A DNA stretch of 45,422 nucleotides, taken from NCBI GenBank assembly GCA_029264685.1, contig JARHZW010000023.1:1-45422 (forward strand), given 5' to 3'. The position numbers were made by a program, and so were the translations under genes. Each line of letters opens with the position of its first letter. The first letter of the stretch is position 1. This document shows positions 31,859 through 38,820 of the stretch, piece after piece. Below the pieces are notes generated by a model, which was not told the DNA's origin, did no database searches, and saw only the letters and a program-made list of their open reading frames with translations. The stretch comes from Candidatus Limivicinus sp. Its GTDB lineage: Bacteria > Bacillota > Clostridia > Oscillospirales > Oscillospiraceae.

Positions 31859-32785
31859 ATGCGTTATATTGAATTGATATGCAACACCCCCGCAGAAGAG
31901 ATAGAGGAGCGCTGCGAGCGCATGACCGAGCTTGGAGCAGAGGGTTTCGTTATAGAAAGCGAGGATGACTTCAAAAACTTCCTTGAGGAGAACCATGACT
32001 ACTGGGACTATGTGGACGAGGAACTGGAAAACCAGTTTGCAGGCGTAAGCCGCATTAAGTGCTACCTCTGTGATGACGAGGATGGCAGAGCCGTCTTTAA
32101 GCGCATTATTGACGCCTTCCCCCAGACCGAGGCCAGCTATGTGCAGGACAGCGACTGGGAAAACAACTGGAGAGAATACTATAAGCCTATAGAGACGGGC
32201 AAAAAACTGGTGGTTGTTCCTGAGTGGGAGGAGATTCCTTCCGACGGCAGAACCGCTCTCCGCCTTGACCCCGGTCTTATCTTCGGCACCGGCAGCCACC
32301 CCACCACCAAAATGTGTCTGGAGGAGCTGGAAAACTATGCAGGCACGGGCGTAAAGGTTCTTGACCTTGGCTGCGGCAGCGGAATTCTGGGCATTGCCTC
32401 TCTGGTTCTGGGTTCTGATTTCTGCCTTGGCTGTGACATTGACCCCAAAGCTCCCGATGTGGTGATGCAGAATGCCGCCTTAAACGGCATAGGCGGTGAC
32501 AGACTTAAAGCGGTAGCAGGCGATATAATAACCGACGGTTCACTTCGTGAGTCCTTCGGCACAGGCTATGATCTGGTGCTTTCAAACATTGTGTCAGATG
32601 TTATTATAAATCTTGCTCCCCATGTACCTCAGTTTATTAAGCCTGACGGCGTGTATATCGCCTCCGGCATAATCGAAGGGCGGGAAGAGGAGGTTCAGGC
32701 CGCAATAGAGAAGGCAGGCTTCCGTATAATCGACCACAGAATTATGGACGAGTGGCACTGCTTTGTGGCAAAGCCTGTCATGTAA
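31859..32785 (+). CDS. prmA: Ribosomal protein L11 methyltransferase
   Basis: The 308-residue SAM-dependent enzyme methylates ribosomal protein L11. The acidic N-terminal substrate-recognition domain covers about residues 1-110. A linker with DPGLIFGTGSHPTT (about 141) leads to the Rossmann methyltransferase domain, with DLGCGSGILGIA at about 168-179, CDID near 194 and LSNIVSDV near 242. AAAGGAG precedes the ATG. prmA in many Firmicutes sits next to rsmE or dnaJ, but here it is alone. Confidence 0.95.
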   Translation: MRYIELICNTPAEEIEERCERMTELGAEGFVIESEDDFKNFLEENHDYWDYVDEELENQFAGVSRIKCYLCDDEDGRAVFKRIIDAFPQTEASYVQDSDWENNWREYYKPIETGKKLVVVPEWEEIPSDGRTALRLDPGLIFGTGSHPTTKMCLEELENYAGTGVKVLDLGCGSGILGIASLVLGSDFCLGCDIDPKAPDVVMQNAALNGIGGDRLKAVAGDIITDGSLRESFGTGYDLVLSNIVSDVIINLAPHVPQFIKPDGVYIASGIIEGREEEVQAAIEKAGFRIIDHRIMDEWHCFVAKPVM

Positions 32786-32801
32786 AAAATCATATAAAAA
32801 T

Positions 32802-32831
32802 AAAGGGCTATGAAAGCATAGCCCTTTTATT
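32802..32831. terminator. Terminator between prmA and the paired membrane-protein genes
   Basis: AAAGGGCTATG (32802-32812) pairs with CATAGCCCTTT (32817-32827), and a T-rich tail follows on the plus strand. AT-rich sequence on the other side suggests it also ends the minus-strand pair. Confidence 0.82.
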
Positions 32832-33332
32832 TTATTCTGTTTTATCTGTATGTAAGCCGGTCTTTCTCTCAATTATACCCATTAAGTCGTCAGCCGAAGC
32901 CTCTTCCGAATAGAGCAGATGATAGCTTTCGTTTGAAGCTCCCGAAATCTTAGTGTTAAAGGTGAGCTTAAAGCAGCTTAAAGCTTTGCTGTACTCCACA
33001 GCCTGAATGTCAGCATAGGGAACGGTCAGGCTTTTGCAGGCCGTCTTTTTGTCAGAATCGTAGTTTACTTTTAATTCATTGTCAGTAAATTCCACATCGG
33101 CAAGACAGTTTTCGTAATGGGGAACGCTGGACTGGAGAGAGCTGAAATTTATCAGAACCATTACCGGAATCACCAATTCAAACAGCTCTCTGAATTTGAA
33201 GCCTGATGCAAAAAAACTCAAAACGGCCACGATAGCCAGAAGGATCACCGAGACCCACAGCAGTTTTATAAAAATTCTGCGTCCCAAAGTAGGTTTAACA
33301 AGAACCTTTGTCGGAATTGTCATTTTGTCCAT
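32832..33332 (-). CDS. Membrane protein with cytoplasmic beta-rich domain, partner B
   Basis: The 166-residue protein has two hydrophobic segments at about residues 22-43 and 50-66 and a soluble C-terminal domain. That domain has a run of strands (DVEFTDNELKVNY, LTVPYADIQAVEYSKALSCFKLTF) and a final helix (ADDLMGIIERKTG). The arrangement resembles a small pleckstrin-homology-like or YcxB-like domain with its usual "tyr-aspartate-isoleucine" turn. It lies 12 bases behind a protein of the same shape. The function is unknown. Confidence 0.75.
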   Translation of the reverse strand: MDKMTIPTKVLVKPTLGRRIFIKLLWVSVILLAIVAVLSFFASGFKFRELFELVIPVMVLINFSSLQSSVPHYENCLADVEFTDNELKVNYDSDKKTACKSLTVPYADIQAVEYSKALSCFKLTFNTKISGASNESYHLLYSEEASADDLMGIIERKTGLHTDKTE

Positions 33333-33344
33333 ATCTGTTTCCTC

Positions 33345-33974
33345 TCAAACTGTTTCTATCTTTATTCCACGATTTTTCAGTTCCTGATAAAAGTCGTCCA
33401 AATCCTCAAAAGCGGTAAAGAAAGAGAAGGTAGCCATATCTCCGAACTGCCCCTTGGTAAACTCAAAGCGAGTCTCCCCTGAAACCAGATTTTCATATTC
33501 CAGACGCTGGGTCCTGCCCACAACGGTAATCATACTGTCCTTCTGACTCAGCTCCACATGGTGGATACTCTCGTAGGGGATCTGATGAACTATGGCACTT
33601 TCCTCAGATTTTTTGTCGTTGCAGTCATGGTAGCCGAACCTTATCCCCCACTGACCGGTGGATAGAAAAATGCTCCGCATGGTGGCAAAGGGTTTTCCCA
33701 CATAACGCCTGGCCAGATTTGCAGTCACAAAAGCCAGGATAAAGGGCAAAGAAGCATACGCCAGCCCTACAGTGATCATCAGTATCTGTGCCTCCAGGTC
33801 CGGAACGGTTGGGTCCATGGCCTGAAAAAACATATAAGCAATAAAGCCTATGCCCAGAGCAATGAAAATCCAGTGCAGCAGATTCAGAAGTTTCCAGTTT
33901 TTCTTTTTGACATACCACTTTTTTGTCAGTTTTTTAAAGCTTTTCTCGTCAACTTTATAATATTTTTCGTTCAT
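33345..33974 (-). CDS. Membrane protein with cytoplasmic beta-rich domain, partner A
   Basis: The 209-residue protein starts at an ATG behind AAAGG. A basic N-terminus (about residues 1-27) precedes two membrane segments (about 28-48 and 65-88). The soluble domain from about residue 100 on contains strands (GIRFGYHD, IVHQIPYESIHHVELSQKDSMITVVG) and a final helix (FEDLDDFYQELKNRG). Its topology and the PY-x-x-I-x-x-V-E turn match the downstream gene, so the two look like diverged paralogues forming one operon. Confidence 0.77.
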   Translation of the reverse strand: MNEKYYKVDEKSFKKLTKKWYVKKKNWKLLNLLHWIFIALGIGFIAYMFFQAMDPTVPDLEAQILMITVGLAYASLPFILAFVTANLARRYVGKPFATMRSIFLSTGQWGIRFGYHDCNDKKSEESAIVHQIPYESIHHVELSQKDSMITVVGRTQRLEYENLVSGETRFEFTKGQFGDMATFSFFTAFEDLDDFYQELKNRGIKIETV

Positions 33975-34024
33975 TTCAGCCTTTCTCCCCGTTTTTTAGA
34001 ATAAGCTCTTGGTATATTGTTGAA

Positions 34025-34053
34025 ATAATACCATTTATTTACTTACATTTCAA
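34025..34053 (-). promoter_or_regulatory. Promoter of the paired membrane-protein genes
   Basis: On the minus strand TTGAAA (34048-34053), 17 bases and TATTAT (34025-34030). Confidence 0.65.
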
Positions 34054-34163
34054 TATATTTTTATTTTATACTGTTTTTTCACCTGCTTAACTCATTGAGA
34101 AACACCGCAAATTACTTTGCACAAAAATCTTAATAATTTTTAAGTATTTACAGGCTGTTTTTG

Positions 34164-34172
34164 TGGTATAGT
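34164..34172 (+). promoter_or_regulatory. Extended -10 of the small lipoprotein gene
   Basis: TGGTATAGT (TGn plus TATAGT) lies about 30 bases before the start codon. No good -35 is seen. Confidence 0.4.
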
Positions 34173-34203
34173 TTAACTATAACCAATGAAAGGTGGTACG
34201 GGA

Positions 34204-34623
34204 ATGAACTTCAAAAAACTATCGGCTTTTTTTCTTGCGCTCATCCTTCTTTTTCTCTGCGGCTGCGGCAGCAGCAAAACCGTTAATCTTGAGCTTGTAC
34301 TTTCCCCTAACACCGGAACCATAGAGAAAGCCCGTGAAGTCATAAAGGTAGATTCCGGCAGCATAAAGGTCACCGCAAAAAACATTCCAAAGGGTGCCAA
34401 AATCGAGGTATACCTCTATGACGAGGCTCACCCTCAGGACTATATTCAGCAGGCAACGCTTGGAGATGTGAAAAACGAAGCCGAATTCAAAAACCTCAGT
34501 TCTTCTTATAACTACAAAATCGGTGCAGTGCTTTTCGGCACCTCAGGCAATGTGAAGCTGAGTATAAAATATGAGCAGTCCAAGACTCCCGACCAATCTT
34601 CTTCGGAATTTCCGGTCGGTTAA
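34204..34623 (+). CDS. Small putative lipoprotein of unknown function
   Basis: The 139-residue protein starts at the ATG at 34204, which has AAAGGTGG upstream, rather than at the in-frame ATG at 34186. A hydrophobic signal ends in LCGC, a usable lipobox. The mature part reads as a beta-sandwich-like secreted domain with a Ser/Gln-rich tail. No motif gives a function. Its stop codon overlaps the end of the convergent MATE gene by four bases. Confidence 0.75.
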   Translation: MNFKKLSAFFLALILLFLCGCGSSKTVNLELVLSPNTGTIEKAREVIKVDSGSIKVTAKNIPKGAKIEVYLYDEAHPQDYIQQATLGDVKNEAEFKNLSSSYNYKIGAVLFGTSGNVKLSIKYEQSKTPDQSSSEFPVG

Positions 34624-36023
34624 GGCGCACTTCGCTCCCCCGCTGTGTCGCCGTCGGCAGGCAGAGAGCTTCTCTGTCTGCCGTTTTTTTCATCACTGTT
34701 TTTCCCGTTTTTCAGTATCATCACCGCAGCCACTGCAAGAGCCGCCGCATCTGCTGTCGGAACTGTGAAAAATATTCCGTAAGGCAAGTCCGGCAAAATC
34801 AGCGGCAGAATGTAGACCAACGGCAGCATAAAAAACACCTGCCTTGTCATAATCAGCGCAAGGGCTTTAAGCTCCTGTCCCGTCACTTCAAGCAGGGTCA
34901 TTATGGTGTAAAACACGCCCAGAAGCGGAAATGTCAGAAACACTGTTTTAATAACTGCCTCTGCTATGCCCAAAAGCTCCTGCGACGGAGCAAAAAGCGA
35001 GAGGATCTTCCCTCCGAAAGTAAATATACAGCCTGCCCCCAGCAGTCCGTAGGTCACGGTAGCCAAAACTGTTGTACGGACAAGCTTTCGTTTTTTCTCG
35101 TTTTGGTTCTGTCCGCTGAAATATGCAATTATCGTCTGTACCCCCTGAGTAATTCCAACAATCGGCATTAAAAACAGCGTGTATATGTTCTGTACAAGAT
35201 TCCAGACTGCAACATAGCATCCGCCGGAATGCACAAGCAGACTGTTGTTTAGAAAAAATCCGGTACAGCCTCCCATGGCCTGAATAATAGTCTGCGCTAC
35301 GCCAAGCCTTGCCAGCTCAAGGGTACAGCGCCCGATATGTCTGAGGGAAACCAGCCCTGCCTCGGGAAGCAGCTTTCGCCGCAGCAGCCACAGTGCCGCC
35401 CATACGGCACAAAAAATCTCGCTTACCAGCGTACCCAGCGCAAGTCCCCTAAAGCCCATGCGAAAGCCGAACGCAAAAACTGCGTTGAAAACAATGTTTA
35501 CCGCCACAGCCGAGCCGGTGACAAGCATTTCGACTTTCGGAAACCCGAAAGCACGGATGCAGGCAGTAAGCGTATAGCCCATAGAGCTGAATATGTTGCT
35601 CAAAAGCTGTACACGGAGATATGCCTTTGCAAGCATAAAAACCTGCCCTTCAGCACCCAAAAGGTGCAGCAGTCTGTCCTGATTAAAGCAGACCACGGCG
35701 GATACCGCCGCCGAAACTATAAGGGTCATAAAAATTCCGGTAAGCAGATAACTGTTTCGTTCCGATTTTCGGTTGAGATATTTTGCAGTGTAAATCGAAG
35801 TCGAAACGGCAAACAGCGCCTGAAAAGCCGTAAAAATATTCAGCAGCGGCTGAAGCAGCCCCATGGCAGCCAGCGCATCCACGGACATACTTCCCAAATG
35901 CCCTGCAAAAGCAGTGTCCACCACAGAGGCCATGATTTCCACAAGCAGCGAAAGCACCGCAGGCAGCGAAAAATATAAAATCAACCCGTTCATGGACTTT
36001 TTTTCATAAATGTTTTTTTCCAT
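34620..36023 (-). CDS. MATE-family efflux transporter
   Basis: The 467-residue polytopic protein of the multidrug and toxic-compound extrusion family exchanges cations for drugs or metabolites. The ATG at 36023 is preferred over the TTG just before it, with GGAGG upstream. The N-terminal half shows IMASVVDTAFAGHLGS and AMGLLQPL. About 12 hydrophobic segments follow, with a second unit from about residue 230. The last ~20 residues are hydrophilic and are encoded inside a hairpin that acts as a terminator for the convergent lipoprotein gene. A WYL-type regulator lies just upstream in the same orientation. Confidence 0.93.
   Translation of the reverse strand: MEKNIYEKKSMNGLILYFSLPAVLSLLVEIMASVVDTAFAGHLGSMSVDALAAMGLLQPLLNIFTAFQALFAVSTSIYTAKYLNRKSERNSYLLTGIFMTLIVSAAVSAVVCFNQDRLLHLLGAEGQVFMLAKAYLRVQLLSNIFSSMGYTLTACIRAFGFPKVEMLVTGSAVAVNIVFNAVFAFGFRMGFRGLALGTLVSEIFCAVWAALWLLRRKLLPEAGLVSLRHIGRCTLELARLGVAQTIIQAMGGCTGFFLNNSLLVHSGGCYVAVWNLVQNIYTLFLMPIVGITQGVQTIIAYFSGQNQNEKKRKLVRTTVLATVTYGLLGAGCIFTFGGKILSLFAPSQELLGIAEAVIKTVFLTFPLLGVFYTIMTLLEVTGQELKALALIMTRQVFFMLPLVYILPLILPDLPYGIFFTVPTADAAALAVAAVMILKNGKNSDEKNGRQRSSLPADGDTAGERSAP
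34655..34690 (+). terminator. Terminator of the small lipoprotein gene, inside the MATE coding region
   Basis: CGGCAGGCAGAGA (34655-34667) pairs with TCTCTGTCTGCCG (34671-34683) with one G-T wobble, followed by seven T. It lies in the coding end of the convergent MATE gene, where the T run reads as A on the MATE mRNA. Confidence 0.82.
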
Positions 36024-36045
36024 CAAAAGCTTCCCTCCGCTGCAC

Positions 36046-36054
36046 AGTATATCA
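36046..36054 (-). promoter_or_regulatory. Extended -10 of the MATE gene
   Basis: On the minus strand TGATATACT (TGn plus TATACT) lies 22 bases before the MATE start and abuts the palindrome at 36054-36088. Confidence 0.4.
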
Positions 36055-36088
36055 AAAGGAAGGTGACAATCAGTGTCACCTTCCTTTT
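36054..36088 (-). terminator. Palindrome between the WYL regulator and MATE genes: terminator and possible operator
   Basis: AAAAGGAAGGTGACA (36054-36068) pairs perfectly with TGTCACCTTCCTTTT (36074-36088) around five bases. The 15-bp stem has T runs on both strands, so it works as a terminator of the regulator gene. The core GGTGACA-N5-TGTCACC also has the form of a dimer operator and touches the MATE -10, so control of MATE by the adjacent regulator is plausible. Confidence 0.75.
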
Positions 36089-36731
36089 ATTCATTATAAA
36101 ATTTTCGGAAATCCTCCCTGCAAAATTCCTGTTCCGTTAAGGTACATTCCGTTATTCTGTCCACAGGAAAGGACAGCCTCCGCTCTCCGTCACTGCCGCA
36201 GACAGTCATCCCATCCGCACCTACCATGTAACAGAGCGGAACTATCCGGAAAAGCTGGCTGCCGCATTCAATTATTATCCACACTTCATCATCCAGAGCC
36301 TGATTTATTTTCAGGAAGATCGGATCATCCAGAGCAAGTGAGCTTAAAAGCGGCTCAATCTTAACATATTCATACAGGTCGTTTTCCTTTGCCAGAGTCA
36401 GCTCCGGATGCAGAAGCTCCAGCTTCTGCAAAATACTGTTTTTGCTGCCGTCTCTTCTCAGCCCGTCTGCAATGTGAAGCGCCAAAATCAGTTCCTCAAG
36501 CTCCCGCTTTGAAAAAAAGCTTTTGTCGAACTTATAGTTTTCGTCAATGCAGACTCCTCCGCAGTAGCCAGGCTGTGTATAAACAGGGACCCCAAGGGCT
36601 GAAATTGCATCCAGATCTCTCATCACCGTCCGTCTGCTTACCTCAAACCTTTCCGCAAGCTCCGAAATGCTGGTCTTTTTAATTGTATTCAGGTAGAAAA
36701 TCATTTCAAGCTGTCGATTTTTTATCTTCAT
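36087..36731 (-). CDS. HTH/WYL-type transcriptional regulator
   Basis: This 214-residue protein has an N-terminal DeoR-type helix-turn-helix (SISELAERFEVSRRTVMRDLDAI at about residues 21-43) and a turn reading PVYTQPGYCGGVCI, as usual in YafY-like regulators. The C-terminal part resembles a shortened WYL/sensing domain, which often binds nucleic acid or a small ligand. The ATG lies only two bases after AAGGAG, which is short, but the residues from here match the usual N-terminus. It is in the same direction as the MATE gene 63 bases downstream, making it the likely local regulator of that exporter. Confidence 0.85.
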   Translation of the reverse strand: MKIKNRQLEMIFYLNTIKKTSISELAERFEVSRRTVMRDLDAISALGVPVYTQPGYCGGVCIDENYKFDKSFFSKRELEELILALHIADGLRRDGSKNSILQKLELLHPELTLAKENDLYEYVKIEPLLSSLALDDPIFLKINQALDDEVWIIIECGSQLFRIVPLCYMVGADGMTVCGSDGERRLSFPVDRITECTLTEQEFCREDFRKFYNE

Positions 36732-36777
36732 CACTCCTTAGAGGGAAATAAAATCAGCAGATTTTCGCCGCAGCTAT

Positions 36778-36806
36778 ATTATACTGTAGGATTTAAAAAG
36801 CTACAA
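36778..36806 (-). promoter_or_regulatory. Promoter of the WYL regulator gene
   Basis: On the minus strand TTGTAG (36801-36806), 17 bases and TATAAT (36778-36783). Confidence 0.65.
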
Positions 36807-36856
36807 GTGCGGTTTAACGGATAAACGCTGTTTTCACCGTTGACGCAGGCGGAAAT

Positions 36857-37987
36857 TTAACTGATTAACCTGTCACTTCCGTCTGCAAAGCTGTGAAACA
36901 GCAGACCGTTGTGTGGGTCTACAAAGTAAAAACCATTATCAGCCATTTGCAGCTCTGTAATTGTATAGCGTACCGTGCCGTTATCATTGTTCAGTTCAAA
37001 ATCTTTAAACTCCGAAAGTGCTCCGCTCTCCTCGTCCAGTGAAACAAGAGCCTCCCTGTAAAAGCCCTTTCCGCTTAAAAATTCCTCTGACTCGTTTTCT
37101 CCGAAGGAGGTCACGAAGCAGATTTTTCCCTCAAGCTCATCCATTGCGGCACTTACAGGAACGGCCTCGGAAAGAAGCTCAGCCTCTCCGCCGCTATAAC
37201 TGATTCTGTATATGCCGTTCATTCTGCCGCTGACAATTAAGATATGGTTTTCCCCGTAAAAAACTTTTCCGCCCAAACCGTCCGCTTCGGTTTCCGCTTC
37301 CATAAGCCGCATTTCTTCCCCTGTTACGATATTTCTTGTGTACAGGCTTTCAGTGCTGCCTGCTGTGTGGTTTTTTATCAGGCGATAGTACAGCCTGTGG
37401 TCTCGAAGGGTGCAATCAGCTATACTGCCGTTTTCGCTTTTTATAAGGCTTTCCGCTTTTCCGTTATGCAGAGAAGTCCGCACAACGGCCATTCCGAATT
37501 CATCCTTTTCCAAATCCCTGCGGTTTCCAACCCAGTAGGCATAATCTCCGTAAATCCCTATAAGTGCGGGGCTTTCAAGTACGGACTGAACATCGGTTTT
37601 TCCGATGGCTTCAAGCTCATCATCCGCAAGGTGCCAGAGCATATTCTCAGAAGCTGAATACAGAATAATCCCTGACTCCGTTTCATAAAACACTCCGTCA
37701 TCGGCAAGCTTTTCGGCTTTTTTCATGCTTGGCTCCCAGAAAAATGCGCCTTTATTATAAACACTGAAATACACTCTGTCCCCGGCAGCAGCAATATTGT
37801 AAACCTTTCCCCCATCTCCCATGCCCATTTTGCTCAGTGCCAGCGCCGCCGCAACGCACAAAAACAGGCAGGCCGCCGCAGCCGTCTTTTTCCATATTCG
37901 GGTTTTGGCAGGTCTGTATTCCGCAGCCTCTGCAATCATATCCTCGTCAATATATTCCATTGCATCTGCAATTCTCGGTCTGTTCAC
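36857..37987 (-). CDS. Putative membrane anti-sigma factor with beta-propeller-like outer domain (module 2)
   Basis: The open frame runs from 38107, but the GTG at 37987 overlaps the sigma stop (CTGTGA), so it is the preferred start, giving 376 residues. The cytoplasmic part (residues 1-45; IADAMEYIDEDMIAEAAEY) is typical of clostridial anti-sigma partners. One membrane helix lies at about 48-66. The outer part repeats short WD- or propeller-like strands (GDRVYFSVYN, GDYAYWVGN, DHRLYYRLI, GKVFYGENH, NGFYFVDPHNG). Such propeller ectodomains occur in clostridial sigma-linked sensors, but the ligand is unknown. Confidence 0.78.
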   Translation of the reverse strand: MNRPRIADAMEYIDEDMIAEAAEYRPAKTRIWKKTAAAACLFLCVAAALALSKMGMGDGGKVYNIAAAGDRVYFSVYNKGAFFWEPSMKKAEKLADDGVFYETESGIILYSASENMLWHLADDELEAIGKTDVQSVLESPALIGIYGDYAYWVGNRRDLEKDEFGMAVVRTSLHNGKAESLIKSENGSIADCTLRDHRLYYRLIKNHTAGSTESLYTRNIVTGEEMRLMEAETEADGLGGKVFYGENHILIVSGRMNGIYRISYSGGEAELLSEAVPVSAAMDELEGKICFVTSFGENESEEFLSGKGFYREALVSLDEESGALSEFKDFELNNDNGTVRYTITELQMADNGFYFVDPHNGLLFHSFADGSDRLIS

Positions 37988-38538
37988 AGGGCAATCCCTT
38001 CTTTCTCCAGATATTCTTTCAGAGCTTTTCCGGTTCGGTAAAGCATGGACTTCACCTTGCTCTCGCTGTAGCCGTACTGTTCTGAAATAGTCTTTACAGA
38101 ATCGCAAAACCAGTATTTACGCAGAAACAGGTTTCTGCGGTCATTGGGCAGGCTTCGGAGAAAACAGCTGATTGCAGCGCCTATATCCTGATCTCCCGCC
38201 TGAAAATTTATTTTATTGTCCGGCAGAACCTGCTCCAGTTCTTCAAATGACAGCAGCAGCTCAGGATTTCTTTTCTGTGCCATGTTGTAATTTAGTCGTT
38301 TAAGGGACAGATTACGGCTTATCTTGCAAAGAAATGCCATGAAGTTATTGGGGTACTTCGGCGGAATTGTATTCCATGCGCTGTAATATGTGTCATTTAC
38401 ACATTCCTCCGAATCCTCCCTGCTGTGCAGGATATTGTGTGCAACAGTAAAGCACAGTTTGCCGTATTTTTTCCCCGTCTCATTTATGGCGCTTTCGTCT
38501 CTTTTGAAATACAGAGCTATAATATCCTCATCTTCCAT
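37984..38538 (-). CDS. ECF-type RNA polymerase sigma factor (module 2)
   Basis: The 184-residue sigma factor has region 2 at about residues 10-85 (ALYFKRDESAINETGKKYG, EDSEECVNDTYYSAW, FLCKISRNLSLKRL) and region 4 at about 130-180 (LPNDRRNLFLRKYWFCDSVKTISEQYGYSESKVKSML, shown here in parts). The ATG at 38538 follows GGTGA, and a GTG at 38547 is a weaker choice. Its stop overlaps the anti-sigma start by four bases, so the pair is translationally coupled. Confidence 0.9.
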   Translation of the reverse strand: MEDEDIIALYFKRDESAINETGKKYGKLCFTVAHNILHSREDSEECVNDTYYSAWNTIPPKYPNNFMAFLCKISRNLSLKRLNYNMAQKRNPELLLSFEELEQVLPDNKINFQAGDQDIGAAISCFLRSLPNDRRNLFLRKYWFCDSVKTISEQYGYSESKVKSMLYRTGKALKEYLEKEGIAL

Positions 38539-38570
38539 ATCCTTCACCGCCTTATTTTTCTTTCTGACTA

Positions 38571-38599
38571 TATGTACCGTTTAAGAGGAAAAAGTTGCA
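38571..38599 (-). promoter_or_regulatory. Possible ECF-type autoregulated promoter of the second sigma gene
   Basis: On the minus strand TGCAAC (38594-38599), a T-rich spacer and CGGTA (38575-38579) have the AAC/CG layout of ECF promoters about 30 bases before the sigma start. A similar sequence precedes the first ECF gene. Confidence 0.35.
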
Positions 38600-38655
38600 T
38601 TGGTTTTTATCTTTTTCTAATTTTTATTTCTGCCTTTTTGACCAGACGCATTTTT

Positions 38656-38664
38656 ATTATATCA
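38656..38664 (-). promoter_or_regulatory. Extended -10 (sigma-A) further upstream of the second sigma gene
   Basis: On the minus strand TGATATAAT is a perfect extended -10. It could give basal expression from about 110 bases upstream. Confidence 0.4.
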
Positions 38665-38730
38665 CACTCTTTACTGTCCTGCTGCCTGTGCAGCTTCCGT
38701 TTCACGGTCATAACAAAAAGCTCAGCTTTG

Positions 38731-38760
38731 CGACGAATTTCTCAACGACGAATTTCTCAA
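38731..38760. repeat. Perfect tandem duplication of 15 bases
   Basis: CGACGAATTTCTCAA occurs twice, head to tail, at 38731-38745 and 38746-38760, between the ECF gene and the htrA terminator. It is not coding. Confidence 0.95.
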
Positions 38761-38764
38761 ACTG

Positions 38765-38797
38765 AAAAAACGGCAGTATTCAAAAGGAATACTGCCG
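38765..38797 (-). terminator. Terminator of htrA
   Basis: On the minus strand CGGCAGTATTC-CTTTT-GAATACTGCCG is followed by six T (38765-38770). Confidence 0.9.
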
Positions 38798-38820
38798 TCA
38801 GACTGATTTACGAAAGCCGA

